From an uncultured Collinsella sp. (GTDB lineage Bacteria; Actinomycetota; Coriobacteriia; Coriobacteriales; Coriobacteriaceae), in contig UQUG01000021.1 of NCBI GenBank assembly GCA_900544205.1, positions 1-29,782 on the forward strand: a stretch of 29,782 nucleotides of DNA, read 5' to 3'. The notes below the pieces were generated by a model, which worked only from the letters and a program-made list of their open reading frames with translations, had not been told where the DNA came from and searched no databases. Made by a program: the position numbers and the translations under genes. Below are positions 16,960 to 23,941 of this stretch, one piece after another; the stretch's first letter is position 1; the number at the start of each line of letters is the position of its first letter.

Positions 16960-17622
16960 TTACCACCCGGCGCGGTCCCATACGTCCCAAATCTGTGCCG
17001 TTGTCTGAAGCACTTCTTCCCCCAAATCAAGTCCCACCGCGGCAGCCATCTGCGCCAAACATTGAGCGCGAGCGAGCATTCGGTCCTTGGATTCAAGCGG
17101 ACGGAACAATGGCAGCAACCAAAGATTCGCCAACAACGATACGGCCTCCGCCGCTTCGCGAGGGCATTCGCACGCAATGGAGCCGTCGGCGATGCCCTCC
17201 TCGATCACTGGCAAAAGACAGCCATCGGCCGATTCGTCAAACGAGCCCTGGTACTGCATCGCCAGTAGACGCGAGCTTTTTACCGGATCCGCCGCAGGAT
17301 GTATGCGTGCCCATAGCTCAATTTGTGGAACGACGGACTCGGGCGCGTACAGCCGCTTGAGCTTTTGGGCTCCGTTCATATTACCGATACCAAGCGTTGA
17401 GCGGCGGCGCTCAACAATCGGAGCCATTGCCCGATCAAATGCGGCGTTGAAAATCTCTTCTTTACTCTTAAAGTGATGATAGACAGCGCCCTTGGTCATG
17501 CCATCGAGGCGGTCGACGATATCTTGAATGCTCGTCCCCTCATAACCCTGTGCGCAGAATAGCTCCAGCGCCGCGTCGAGAATCTTCGCGACCGTCTCCT
17601 CGGGATATTTATTACGCCCCAT
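16960..17622 (-). CDS. TetR-family repressor of the MFS pump
   Basis: The 220-residue protein opens MGRNKYPEETVAKILDAALE, with the TetR helix-turn-helix TSIQDIVDRLDGMTKGAVYHHF near residues 31-53 in sequence order. The C-terminal ligand domain is poorly conserved. The start at 17622 is preferred; an in-frame ATG twelve codons earlier would begin almost at the predicted transcription start. GGATGG is the only, weak, ribosome site. A -35-like TCGACT (17689-17694) and -10-like TAAAAT (17665-17670) are spaced 18 bases apart. AT-rich composition is shared with the MFS gene. The two operator-like palindromes downstream support repression of the pump. Confidence 0.9.
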   Translation of the reverse strand: MGRNKYPEETVAKILDAALELFCAQGYEGTSIQDIVDRLDGMTKGAVYHHFKSKEEIFNAAFDRAMAPIVERRRSTLGIGNMNGAQKLKRLYAPESVVPQIELWARIHPAADPVKSSRLLAMQYQGSFDESADGCLLPVIEEGIADGSIACECPREAAEAVSLLANLWLLPLFRPLESKDRMLARAQCLAQMAAAVGLDLGEEVLQTTAQIWDVWDRAGW

Positions 17623-17629
17623 AATCTGT

Positions 17630-17683
17630 CCATCCGCAACGCAAGTCTTGTGCCTCATTGCAGTATTTTAACGTTGCGGATGG
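17630..17683. repeat. 12-base inverted repeat around the tetR promoter
   Basis: CCATCCGCAACG (17630-17641) and CGTTGCGGATGG (17672-17683) are perfect inverted copies with 30 bases between. One arm lies between the -35 and -10 candidates, the other just before the tetR start. It could be an operator pair for the repressor itself, or a long-loop hairpin ending the glnK transcript, whose stop is 14 bases away. Confidence 0.7.
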
Positions 17684-17696
17684 CAGGCAGTCGATT

Positions 17697-18035
17697 CTAC
17701 ACCGCGGCGGGGCCGTGTTCGCCGGTGCGGATGCGGATAACTTCCTCGACCGGCTCGACCCAGATCTTGCCGTCTCCAACGGCACCGGTGCGAGCAGCAT
17801 TGCAGATAATCTCGACAATTCCGTCGACATGCTCATCGGCGCAAATGAGCGTGAACTGCACCTTAGGGATCGTGTTGACAAGCAACTCGTTGCCGCGCAC
17901 GTATTCCTTCCAGCCATGCTGCGCGCCGCAGCCCTGCACTTGGTTGATAGTCATGCCACGAACATCGGCAGCAAACAGCGCGTCTTTAAGAACCTCAAGC
18001 TTCTCGGCACGAACGATCGCCGTAATCTTTTTCAT
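17697..18035 (-). CDS. glnK: P-II family nitrogen regulator (GlnK type)
   Basis: P-II trimers sense ATP/ADP and 2-oxoglutarate and block AmtB when nitrogen is plentiful. The 112-residue protein has the family fold marks: MKKITAIVRAEKL start, PKV with Lys58, the B-loop GAVGDGKIWV near 84-93 and the C-terminal EEVIRIRTGE. The T-loop reads GAQHGWKEYVRGNELLVNT. Aligned without gaps to E. coli GlnB, residue 51 is Leu in place of the uridylylated Tyr51, and residue 38 is Ala in place of Arg. Modification at Tyr51 is therefore impossible, although Tyr45 lies close by. GAGAGGA precedes the ATG by eight bases. It lies 209 bases downstream of amtB, the classical pairing. Confidence 0.95.
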   Translation of the reverse strand: MKKITAIVRAEKLEVLKDALFAADVRGMTINQVQGCGAQHGWKEYVRGNELLVNTIPKVQFTLICADEHVDGIVEIICNAARTGAVGDGKIWVEPVEEVIRIRTGEHGPAAV

Positions 18036-18081
18036 AATGAATTCCTCTCAATAATCAACGTATCCCTTTACATGAGACGCG

Positions 18082-18103
18082 GGTTTCCCAGGTGCCGCAG
18101 ACC
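18082..18103. repeat. 22-base direct repeat, copy 1, upstream of glnK
   Basis: GGTTTCCCA-G-GTGCCGCAGA-C-C matches 18145-18166 at 20 of 22 bases. It lies 47 bases upstream of the glnK start. The role is unknown; regulator binding or a short duplication are both possible. Confidence 0.65.
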
Positions 18104-18144
18104 AACCTTGTAGATCAGATAAGTGCAACTAACAGGTCTTAGCA

Positions 18145-18166
18145 GGTTTCCCAAGTGCCGCAGATC
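18145..18166. repeat. 22-base direct repeat, copy 2, between amtB and glnK
   Basis: This is the partner of 18082-18103, offset by exactly 63 bases, which is six helical turns. The rest of the amtB-glnK spacer holds only a small palindrome (GCGTAC-TTAAG-GTACGC at 18186-18202). Confidence 0.65.
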
Positions 18167-18244
18167 GGCCTGAAAGAGGAGTGCCGCGTACTTAAGGTAC
18201 GCAAACGACGATTGAAGGCCGAGGTGCGGTGCTTGGGGAAGCTG

Positions 18245-19522
18245 CTAATCGAGTCCGGAGAACGAAGGGTAGGCGCTCTCGCCGTGCTGACTCGCATCCA
18301 GGCCCAGCGCCTCGTCGGCCTCGTCCACACGCAGGCTGCCGTGGAACAGCGCCTTGACCACCGCGGCGATTACCAAGTCGAGTACCAGCACAATAGCGAC
18401 CGTCACCACAATGCCCAAGATCTGCGAGATGAGCAGCGACACGTCGCCCGTGTAGAACAGGCCGCCCTTACCGGTCCACGAAAGCTCCGGCACGCAGAAC
18501 AGGCCCGTGAGCACGCCGCCCAAGATGCCGCCAATGCCGTGGCAACCGAACGCGTCGAGCGCGTCGTCGTAGCCAAACTTGGTCTTGAGATGACTGATAG
18601 CCAGGTAGCAAACGGGCGATACGATCAGGCCCATGACCAGCGCTGCCCACGGCTCGACAAAGCCCGCACCCGGCGTGACCACCACAAGGCCCGCAACCAG
18701 ACCGGTGCTGGCACCCACCAGCGTGGGACGGCCGGTATGCACGCGCTCGACGGCAAGCCACGAGACCATGCCCGCTGCGCTGGCCGTCACGGTGTTGAGG
18801 ATGGCAAGTGCCGCCACGGCGTCGGCCTTGAACTCGCTGCCGCCGTTAAAGCCAAACCAGCCAAACCAAAGCAAGCCGGCGCCCAGCGCCACAAACGGCA
18901 CGTTATGCGGGCGATAGCTCACCATGCCAAAACCGCGACGACGGCCGAGCATCAAGCAAAGAATCAGACCCGTCAGACCGGACGAGATGTGTACCACGTC
19001 GCCGCCGGCAAAGTCGAGCGCGCCGACAATGTCGCCGATAAAGGAGCCCTCGCCGCCCCAAACCATGTGGGCAAGCGGCGCATAGACCACGAGCAGCCAA
19101 ATGCCCAGGAAGGCCGCCATGGCACCAAACTTAACGCGGCCGGCCAGGCTGCCCGTGACGATGGCGGCAGTGATCATGGCAAACGCCATCTGGAAGGCGA
19201 TGTTGATGATCTGAGGGTAGACGGCACCATCCGCAGCATTGCCCTCGGCCGCCTGCAGCACCTGGCCGAGCACCGGCAGGCACAGCAGCTGGTCAAGGCC
19301 TCCAATAAACGGGCTCGAGCCGTCGCCGCCGTAGGCCAGCGACCAGCCGGCAACAATCCACAGCACACCAACCAGGCCAATGGCGCCAAAGCACATGAGC
19401 ATGGTGTTGATGACATTTTTGCGCCTAGACAGGCCGCCATAGAAAAACGCCAGACCCGGTGTCATTAAAAACACGAGCATGGTGCAGATGAGCATAAACG
19501 TTGTCGAACCTGTATCGTACAT
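18245..19522 (-). CDS. amtB: Ammonium transporter
   Basis: The 425-residue Amt/MEP/Rh channel has about eleven membrane helices. It carries the twin-histidine pore pair His178 (GGDVVHISSG) and His328 (FGCHGIGGI), and Asp170 of the LDFAGG motif that supports the ammonium site. It opens MYDTGSTTFMLICTMLVFLM without a signal peptide. The start at 19522 follows GGGGGAG by a few bases; an in-frame ATG nineteen codons upstream has no ribosome site. The short cytoplasmic tail ends in GLDASQHGESAYPSFSGLD. It is paired with glnK downstream. The 11-bp-spaced repeats at 19627-19684 suggest nitrogen control. Confidence 0.96.
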   Translation of the reverse strand: MYDTGSTTFMLICTMLVFLMTPGLAFFYGGLSRRKNVINTMLMCFGAIGLVGVLWIVAGWSLAYGGDGSSPFIGGLDQLLCLPVLGQVLQAAEGNAADGAVYPQIINIAFQMAFAMITAAIVTGSLAGRVKFGAMAAFLGIWLLVVYAPLAHMVWGGEGSFIGDIVGALDFAGGDVVHISSGLTGLILCLMLGRRRGFGMVSYRPHNVPFVALGAGLLWFGWFGFNGGSEFKADAVAALAILNTVTASAAGMVSWLAVERVHTGRPTLVGASTGLVAGLVVVTPGAGFVEPWAALVMGLIVSPVCYLAISHLKTKFGYDDALDAFGCHGIGGILGGVLTGLFCVPELSWTGKGGLFYTGDVSLLISQILGIVVTVAIVLVLDLVIAAVVKALFHGSLRVDEADEALGLDASQHGESAYPSFSGLD

Positions 19523-19626
19523 TCGCTCCCCCTTGATCGCATGAACGTTGTCGGCGCCCATAATGCGGCCGAGGGGCAACTGGTGTAGACCAGATACGGC
19601 GTTGTTAAACGCTGCGTTGTCGAATG

Positions 19627-19684
19627 GAAACGGTGCCGCAATCTTGGAAACGGCGCGGCAACGGACGCGAAACGAACGGGAAAT
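19627..19684. promoter_or_regulatory. GlnR-like operator, 11-bp-spaced GAAAC/GCAAC boxes
   Basis: Plus-strand five-base boxes occur at 19627 GAAAC, 19638 GCAAT, 19647 GAAAC, 19658 GCAAC, 19669 GAAAC and 19680 GAAAT. The last four are spaced exactly 11 bases apart (six-base gaps). Actinobacterial GlnR sites are described as alternating GTnAC and GAAAC boxes with six-base gaps, so this is a near match 105-160 bases upstream of amtB. Binding is inference. Confidence 0.6.
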
Positions 19685-19720
19685 ACGCGAGCAAGGAAGC
19701 CGTGAGCGCGCCCGTCCCGG

Positions 19721-20740
19721 CTAGTGGCGGAACAGCTCGCGGGCTCGGTCACGAAGGTCGGTAGCTCGGATGACGCCCTCGTAGCGGTTGATACGCAAGC
19801 GCGGGAAGGCATTGAAGAAGCGCAGGTCGCGGCGGCTGAGTGACACGCTCGGCACCGGACGGCTTATGCGCTTGCCGGCAAGGCGACGACTGAGCGACGG
19901 ACGCGGCATGCTCGGCGCGGCATCGGCCACGCGGCGGGCAGCAAGTGCCAGGCCGCGAGCACCATCCGCGATAAACGTCGGCATTGAAGCCTTCTCGCGC
20001 AGGGCATCGAGCGCGGCGTCACCCAGCTCGGCCAGCCACGCGTTAACGGCACGGCTACGGATGTGCGTCTGTGTCACCGAGTCAATCGTCGATTCGGGAA
20101 TGCGCTCGAGCATTGAGTCGGACGCGTCGGCAAGCGACTCGTTGATGCGGTCCGCAAGGTCGGTCCGGACGCGCTCCAGCTGATCAGACAGACGCCGCCA
20201 GCTCGCCAACGAGCACACCGCGTCGACCATCATCGCGACCGCGACGATAAAGGCGGACAACCGCACAATCAGTACCGGCAGATGGCCAAGCAGCCCCAGC
20301 AATGCCGGCTCCACTAAACGGCAAATACACAACGAACCCAAGCCAAACGCGCAGGCCCAGTACAGACAGATGCGTCCGTGCAAGTTAAACGGCAGGTGCG
20401 AGTAATCCCAAAAGCGAGCGCCCGTTGTTTTTTCCAACAGCACGCCCACGCTGTACTCAATCACGCTGCATACGAGCGCTGCAGCGACAAACTGGCTCGA
20501 GACATCCGGAATCCCGCGCAACAGCAACCAGCAGGCAATGCCGCCCACACCATAGATAGGACAACACGGCCCCAGCAAAAAGCCACTGTTGGCAAATCGT
20601 CCGTGATTGAGCATGGCGCATACTGTCGACTCCCATGCCCAACCGCAAAACCCGTAAAAGGCAAACGAGAGCACCAGTGCCGAGAGTGGGCAGGCGGCAA
20701 GCGTCGCACCGCCAAACGCCATATCAATCGCGGTCCCCAC
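19721..20740 (-). CDS. CmpB-type membrane protein (putative ABC transporter type IV family)
   Basis: The 339-residue protein has five or six membrane helices in its first 180 residues. It shows the family motif FYGFCGWAWESTVCAMLNHG followed by RFANSGFLLGPCCPIYGVGG (residues about 28-67) and LEKTTGARFWDYSHLPFNLHGRI, described in parts. The C-terminal 150 residues are soluble and rich in Arg and Ala, longer than in compact relatives. Despite the family name ABC_trans_CmpB, transport has not been shown for it. It starts at GTG 20740, with GAGAGGG six bases upstream. It begins three bases after the HD-domain stop, so the two are cotranscribed. Confidence 0.85.
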   Translation of the reverse strand: MGTAIDMAFGGATLAACPLSALVLSFAFYGFCGWAWESTVCAMLNHGRFANSGFLLGPCCPIYGVGGIACWLLLRGIPDVSSQFVAAALVCSVIEYSVGVLLEKTTGARFWDYSHLPFNLHGRICLYWACAFGLGSLCICRLVEPALLGLLGHLPVLIVRLSAFIVAVAMMVDAVCSLASWRRLSDQLERVRTDLADRINESLADASDSMLERIPESTIDSVTQTHIRSRAVNAWLAELGDAALDALREKASMPTFIADGARGLALAARRVADAAPSMPRPSLSRRLAGKRISRPVPSVSLSRRDLRFFNAFPRLRINRYEGVIRATDLRDRARELFRH

Positions 20741-20743
20741 CGT

Positions 20744-21280
20744 CTACCCTCTCCTCTTTTCGCTCGATGCTTTACTCACGCTATCGTCTGTCTCGTCCTT
20801 GCGCCGCAGACGACCGGCGACCGTCTCACGCAGAGCACACCATTTATCCGCCAGGCACACAATCCACGCCTCACGACACGTCGGCGGCACCGGCACCAGC
20901 GGAAACATATGCCGCACGATAATATTCCGCTCGCGCGACGTCAGCTCAAAATCTTCCTCCGCACGTGCCAGGGCAAAAAACGGATGCCGAAATCCGTGCA
21001 GTCGATGGCTCGGGTCGGGGTCGTGCCAATCGTAGAGAAAGTAATCGTGTAACAGGGCTCCGCGCAGCAGCGAGGCACGGTCGACCGAAATGCCAGCACG
21101 GCCCAGGCGCTCGGCAAAGGACAGACTTGCCCGCGCCACCGAGGTCACATGTGCATAGACCGTCACATCGCCATGCTGGATAAACTCGCGCGTCAGGTCC
21201 AGACGGCCCGCCTGTGCCAGTTGACGGGCAGCATGGTCTACTTCGCACGCGATTTTCTCGGCACGAACGACATCGGACAT
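20744..21280 (-). CDS. HD-domain phosphohydrolase
   Basis: The 178-residue protein has the HD metal-site pattern: His44 (YAHVTSVAR), His78-Asp79 (LLRGALLHDYFLYDWHD) and Asp146 (VCLADKWCAL). It also has SHRLHGFRHP near 91-100. HD proteins hydrolyse phosphomonoesters or phosphodiesters, often of nucleotides; this clostridial/coriobacterial subtype has no known substrate that I can name. The start at 21280 follows AAGGAGG by five bases; the longer in-frame ATG is rejected for lack of a site. It is the first gene of a two-gene operon with the CmpB protein and is divergent from the DXS-like gene. Confidence 0.88.
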   Translation of the reverse strand: MSDVVRAEKIACEVDHAARQLAQAGRLDLTREFIQHGDVTVYAHVTSVARASLSFAERLGRAGISVDRASLLRGALLHDYFLYDWHDPDPSHRLHGFRHPFFALARAEEDFELTSRERNIIVRHMFPLVPVPPTCREAWIVCLADKWCALRETVAGRLRRKDETDDSVSKASSEKRRG

Positions 21281-21369
21281 GCTGCCTCCTTCCAGCGACT
21301 CACGGCGACAAGCCACAGCCTGTGCACAATCGATAAAAACATCATGGAACACATCAGTATGGCATCGGA

Positions 21370-21381
21370 CAAAACGTTTTG
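21370..21381. other. Perfect palindrome CAAAACGTTTTG in a divergent spacer
   Basis: A twelve-base perfect palindrome lies between the divergent HD and DXS-like genes, 90 bases from one start and 128 from the other. It may be a regulator site; no clear promoter hexamers could be fixed beside it. Confidence 0.35.
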
Positions 21382-21508
21382 CCCCACCAGTTGGCGAATT
21401 ACCGCGCCGCCGTCACATATCAAACGCCAAAATGTGCGAGACTGTCTTGTGCAATTGTGCCGGCCGAGGGAGCGCCGGCGCACGATTCGCATGGAGTAAC
21501 CCACAACG

Positions 21509-23290
21509 ATGCTGCTTACGCAAACGACAACGCCCGAGGACGTCAAGGCTCTCGACCGCGCCGAGCTTCCGCTGCTCTGCGGCGAGATTCGCCACGCCAT
21601 CCTCGAAAGTTCCGCCGCTGTCGGCGGACACGTTGCCCCCAACCTGGGCGTCGTTGAGCTTACGGTCGCGCTCCATCGCGTGTTTAACTCCCCCACCGAC
21701 AAAATTGTCTTTGACGTTTCGCACCAGACCTACGCCCACAAGGCGCTGACTGGGCGCGCGTATACCTATATCGATCCGGAGCGTTATGGTGAGGCTTCTG
21801 GCTTTGCCAACCCCGATGAGTCCGAGCACGACTTGTTTGCCATGGGCCACACCTCAACCTCGGTAAGCCTGGGCTGCGGCTTGGCACACGCGCGCGACCT
21901 GGCGGGCGACACGTATAACGTTGTTGCCATTATTGGCGACGGATCGCTTTCGGGCGGCCTGGCGTTTGAGGGCTTCAACAACGCCGCCGAACTCGACAGC
22001 GACCTGATCATCATCGTCAACGATAACGATCAGTCTATTGCCGAGAATCATGGCGGTCTGTACCGTAACTTGGCCGAGCTGCGCGCCAGCAACGGCACCT
22101 GCGAGCGCAACGTTTTCCGCGCGATGGGGCTCGACTACCGCTATCTGGACGCCGGTAACGATGTGTTGGCCCTCGTCGATGCGCTGCAGGAACTGCGCAA
22201 TATCGATCATCCCATCGTGCTGCACGTCTCCACCGCCAAGGGCAAGGGCTTTGAGCCGGCCCAGAGCGACCCCGAGCGCTGGCACCACGTGGGTCCGTTT
22301 GACATGGCGACTGGGCGCAAGCTCTGCCCGGGCCATCCGAGCGAGCCTGCACCGCGCACCTATGCCGACATTACGGGCGAGGCGCTCAGCGCCGCCATCG
22401 AGCGCGATCCGCAGGTCGTGGGCATCACGGCCGCCACGCCCTACATTATGGGCTTTACACCCGAGCTTCGCGCTGCCGCCGGCAAACAGTTCGTCGATGT
22501 GGGCATTGCCGAGGAGCACGCTGTGACCTTTGCCACCGCGCTTGCACGCTCGGGCGCCAAGCCAGTCTTTGGTGTGTACGGCACGTTTTTGCAGCGCGCC
22601 TACGACGAGCTGTGGCACGACCTGTGCCTCAACGACGCCCCCGCAACCATCCTGGTGTTTGGTGCGTCAATCTTTGGCACCACGTCCGAGACGCACCTTT
22701 CCTTCTTTGATATTTCCATGCTGGGCGGTCTTCCCAACATGCGCTACTTGGTGCCGGCCTGCATGGAGGAATACCTGTCCATGCTGAGTTGGTCGCTCGA
22801 CCACCGCGAGCATCCCGTGGCGATTCGTGTACCGGGCATCGGCCTGGTGAGCCGCCCCGACCTGGCACCTGCCGAGGACACCGATTACAGCGCCGCTCAC
22901 TATAACGCGGTACGTCAGGGCCGCGACGTTGCCGTGCTCGCGCTTGGCGATTTCTTTGAGCTGGGCGAGCGCGTTGCAAACCGCTTGGCTGCCGAATACG
23001 GCATCGAGGCCACGCTCGTCAACCCGCGCTTTGCAACCGAGCTTGACCGCGAGTTCCTCGACAGCCTTGCCGCCGAGCATCGCGTTGTCGTCACCCTCGA
23101 GGACGGCATCTTGGACGGCGGCTGGGGAGAGCGCGTGGCATGTTATCTGGCTTGCACGCCGCTACGCACCCGCACCTTTGGCATCGCCAAGGGCTTCCCC
23201 GATCGCTACGACCCCAACGAGCTGCTCGCACAGAACGGCATGACGGTCGAGAATATGGCCGCCGAAGCCGTGAGACTACTCAACGAGTAA
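21509..23290 (+). CDS. DXS-like thiamine-diphosphate synthase (divergent paralogue type)
   Basis: DXS joins pyruvate and glyceraldehyde 3-phosphate to 1-deoxyxylulose 5-phosphate, for isoprenoids, thiamine and pyridoxal. The 593-residue protein keeps the cofactor sites: GGH (His41), SHQ (His72), GHTSTS (His114), GDG (143-145) with NDN (171-173), and the base Glu335 in GIAEEHAVTF. Tyr365 in LQRAYD is also kept. The canonical DRAG substrate motif is replaced by FGAS (384-387), THHGxFD by THLSFFD, and YPRG by RVPG (440-443). It is about 30 residues shorter than typical DXS. This fits a separate DXS-like clade whose substrate may differ. The ribosome site GGAG is unusually far (12 bases) from the ATG. 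A strong terminator follows. Confidence 0.85.
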   Translation: MLLTQTTTPEDVKALDRAELPLLCGEIRHAILESSAAVGGHVAPNLGVVELTVALHRVFNSPTDKIVFDVSHQTYAHKALTGRAYTYIDPERYGEASGFANPDESEHDLFAMGHTSTSVSLGCGLAHARDLAGDTYNVVAIIGDGSLSGGLAFEGFNNAAELDSDLIIIVNDNDQSIAENHGGLYRNLAELRASNGTCERNVFRAMGLDYRYLDAGNDVLALVDALQELRNIDHPIVLHVSTAKGKGFEPAQSDPERWHHVGPFDMATGRKLCPGHPSEPAPRTYADITGEALSAAIERDPQVVGITAATPYIMGFTPELRAAAGKQFVDVGIAEEHAVTFATALARSGAKPVFGVYGTFLQRAYDELWHDLCLNDAPATILVFGASIFGTTSETHLSFFDISMLGGLPNMRYLVPACMEEYLSMLSWSLDHREHPVAIRVPGIGLVSRPDLAPAEDTDYSAAHYNAVRQGRDVAVLALGDFFELGERVANRLAAEYGIEATLVNPRFATELDREFLDSLAAEHRVVVTLEDGILDGGWGERVACYLACTPLRTRTFGIAKGFPDRYDPNELLAQNGMTVENMAAEAVRLLNE

Positions 23291-23291
23291 G

Positions 23292-23328
23292 AAAACCTCC
23301 GCAAGGGAAGCACCCCTGCGGAGGTTTT
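23292..23328 (+). terminator. Intrinsic terminator of the DXS-like gene
   Basis: AAAACCTCCGCA pairs perfectly with TGCGGAGGTTTT, and the T-run continues to 23329. It lies two bases after the stop codon. Confidence 0.95.
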
Positions 23329-23344
23329 TATTTTCGCGACGCGA

Positions 23345-23405
23345 TTATCTCGATCTGTAACATCTAGGGTCCGAATTTCCGTCTAACTGTTACAGATCGA
23401 GATAA
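23345..23405. repeat. Inverted-repeat array, unit 1
   Basis: An 18-base perfect stem (23345-23362 with 23388-23405; core ATCTCGATCTGTAACA) encloses a 25-base loop. The loop has TAG at positions 3-5 and CGTC at 18-21, shared with units 2 and 3. No coding frame fits the region. Confidence 0.9.
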
Positions 23406-23426
23406 GACATCTTAGTCCCAGACCTT

Positions 23427-23485
23427 TGTCTCAATCTGTAACAGATAGGGACCTTTTGGCCGTCCAGATGTTACAGATTGAGACA
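23427..23485. repeat. Inverted-repeat array, unit 2
   Basis: A 17-base perfect stem (23427-23443 with 23469-23485; core GTCTCAATCTGTAACA) also encloses a 25-base loop. Compared with unit 1, two stem pairs have changed on both sides (G-C to A-T and A-T to G-C), keeping pairing. Confidence 0.9.
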
Positions 23486-23508
23486 TTCGAATTCCCCTGA
23501 AGAGAAAA

Positions 23509-23563
23509 TCTCGATCTGTAACAGGTAGAACCCATTTCCTCGTCTAACTGTTACAGATTGAGA
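23509..23563. repeat. Inverted-repeat array, unit 3
   Basis: A 15-base stem (23509-23523 with 23549-23563) has one G-T pair and again a 25-base loop with TAG and CGTC. It starts 80 bases after unit 2 in register; units 1 and 2 are 81 apart. Confidence 0.9.
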
Positions 23564-23596
23564 CAAAGCAGCGAGACAGGCCACCGCATCTGCAAG

Positions 23597-23633
23597 AACC
23601 ACCACAAAGGCGCCCGTCCCCTTTGTGGTGGTT
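23597..23633. repeat. REP-like hairpin element, copy D
   Basis: A 14-base perfect stem (AACCACCACAAAGG with its complement) encloses nine bases. It is the better-paired relative of 1799-1835. The following TTTTAAG is only a weak T-run. Confidence 0.85.
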
Positions 23634-23775
23634 TTAAGTCATGGTCGGCGCGAAAAACGAATAACCGTTCATACGCGATCTCCTTACTTATATATGCGTC
23701 GCGTTGCCGCCATTATAGCGACCGCCGCGAGCGACCACGCCGTCTGCAAAGCGCTATCTCAGCTGTAATAATCGG
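23634..23775. other. Gene-free stretch between palindromes
   Basis: No credible coding frame, RNA gene or clear repeat was found here. Short frames crossing it have no ribosome site and span the palindromes. It completes the 651-base gap between the DXS-like gene and the lipoprotein gene. Confidence 0.6.
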
Positions 23776-23826
23776 CGTTTGCCCAGATAAAACCAGCCAA
23801 AATAAACCTGTCCCTTTTTGGTAGGT
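23776..23826. repeat. REP-like interspersed element, copy E
   Basis: This inverted copy of 1721-1771 matches 47 of 51 bases. It lies 43 bases before the -35 box of the ABC operon promoter. Confidence 0.8.
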
Positions 23827-23868
23827 AGAATTACCCATAAGGTAAGTATGTTTCTGAGTTATTTCGTG

Positions 23869-23898
23869 TTGACCCATTTGAGCGCGATAGGGTATAAC
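23869..23898 (+). promoter_or_regulatory. Promoter of the glutamate-type ABC operon
   Basis: -35 TTGACC (23869-23874) and -10 TATAAC (23893-23898) are 18 bases apart, 43 bases before the ATG. The ribosome site GAAAGG lies about nine bases from the start. Confidence 0.75.
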
Positions 23899-23941
23899 TC
23901 TACTCAACCGCTAGGGATTTTATTGAGAAAGGTGTTCTACC

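Noticed and set aside
18155..19468. A 437-codon plus-strand frame over amtB
   Set aside because: It is antisense to a textbook ammonium transporter.
23345..23563. CRISPR array
   Set aside because: The units are palindromes with diverged loops and only three copies; spacers are about 21-23 bases, and no cas genes are near.
23558..23824. An 88-codon frame in the repeat region
   Set aside because: It runs through palindromes and has no ribosome site; its translation has no recognisable pattern.
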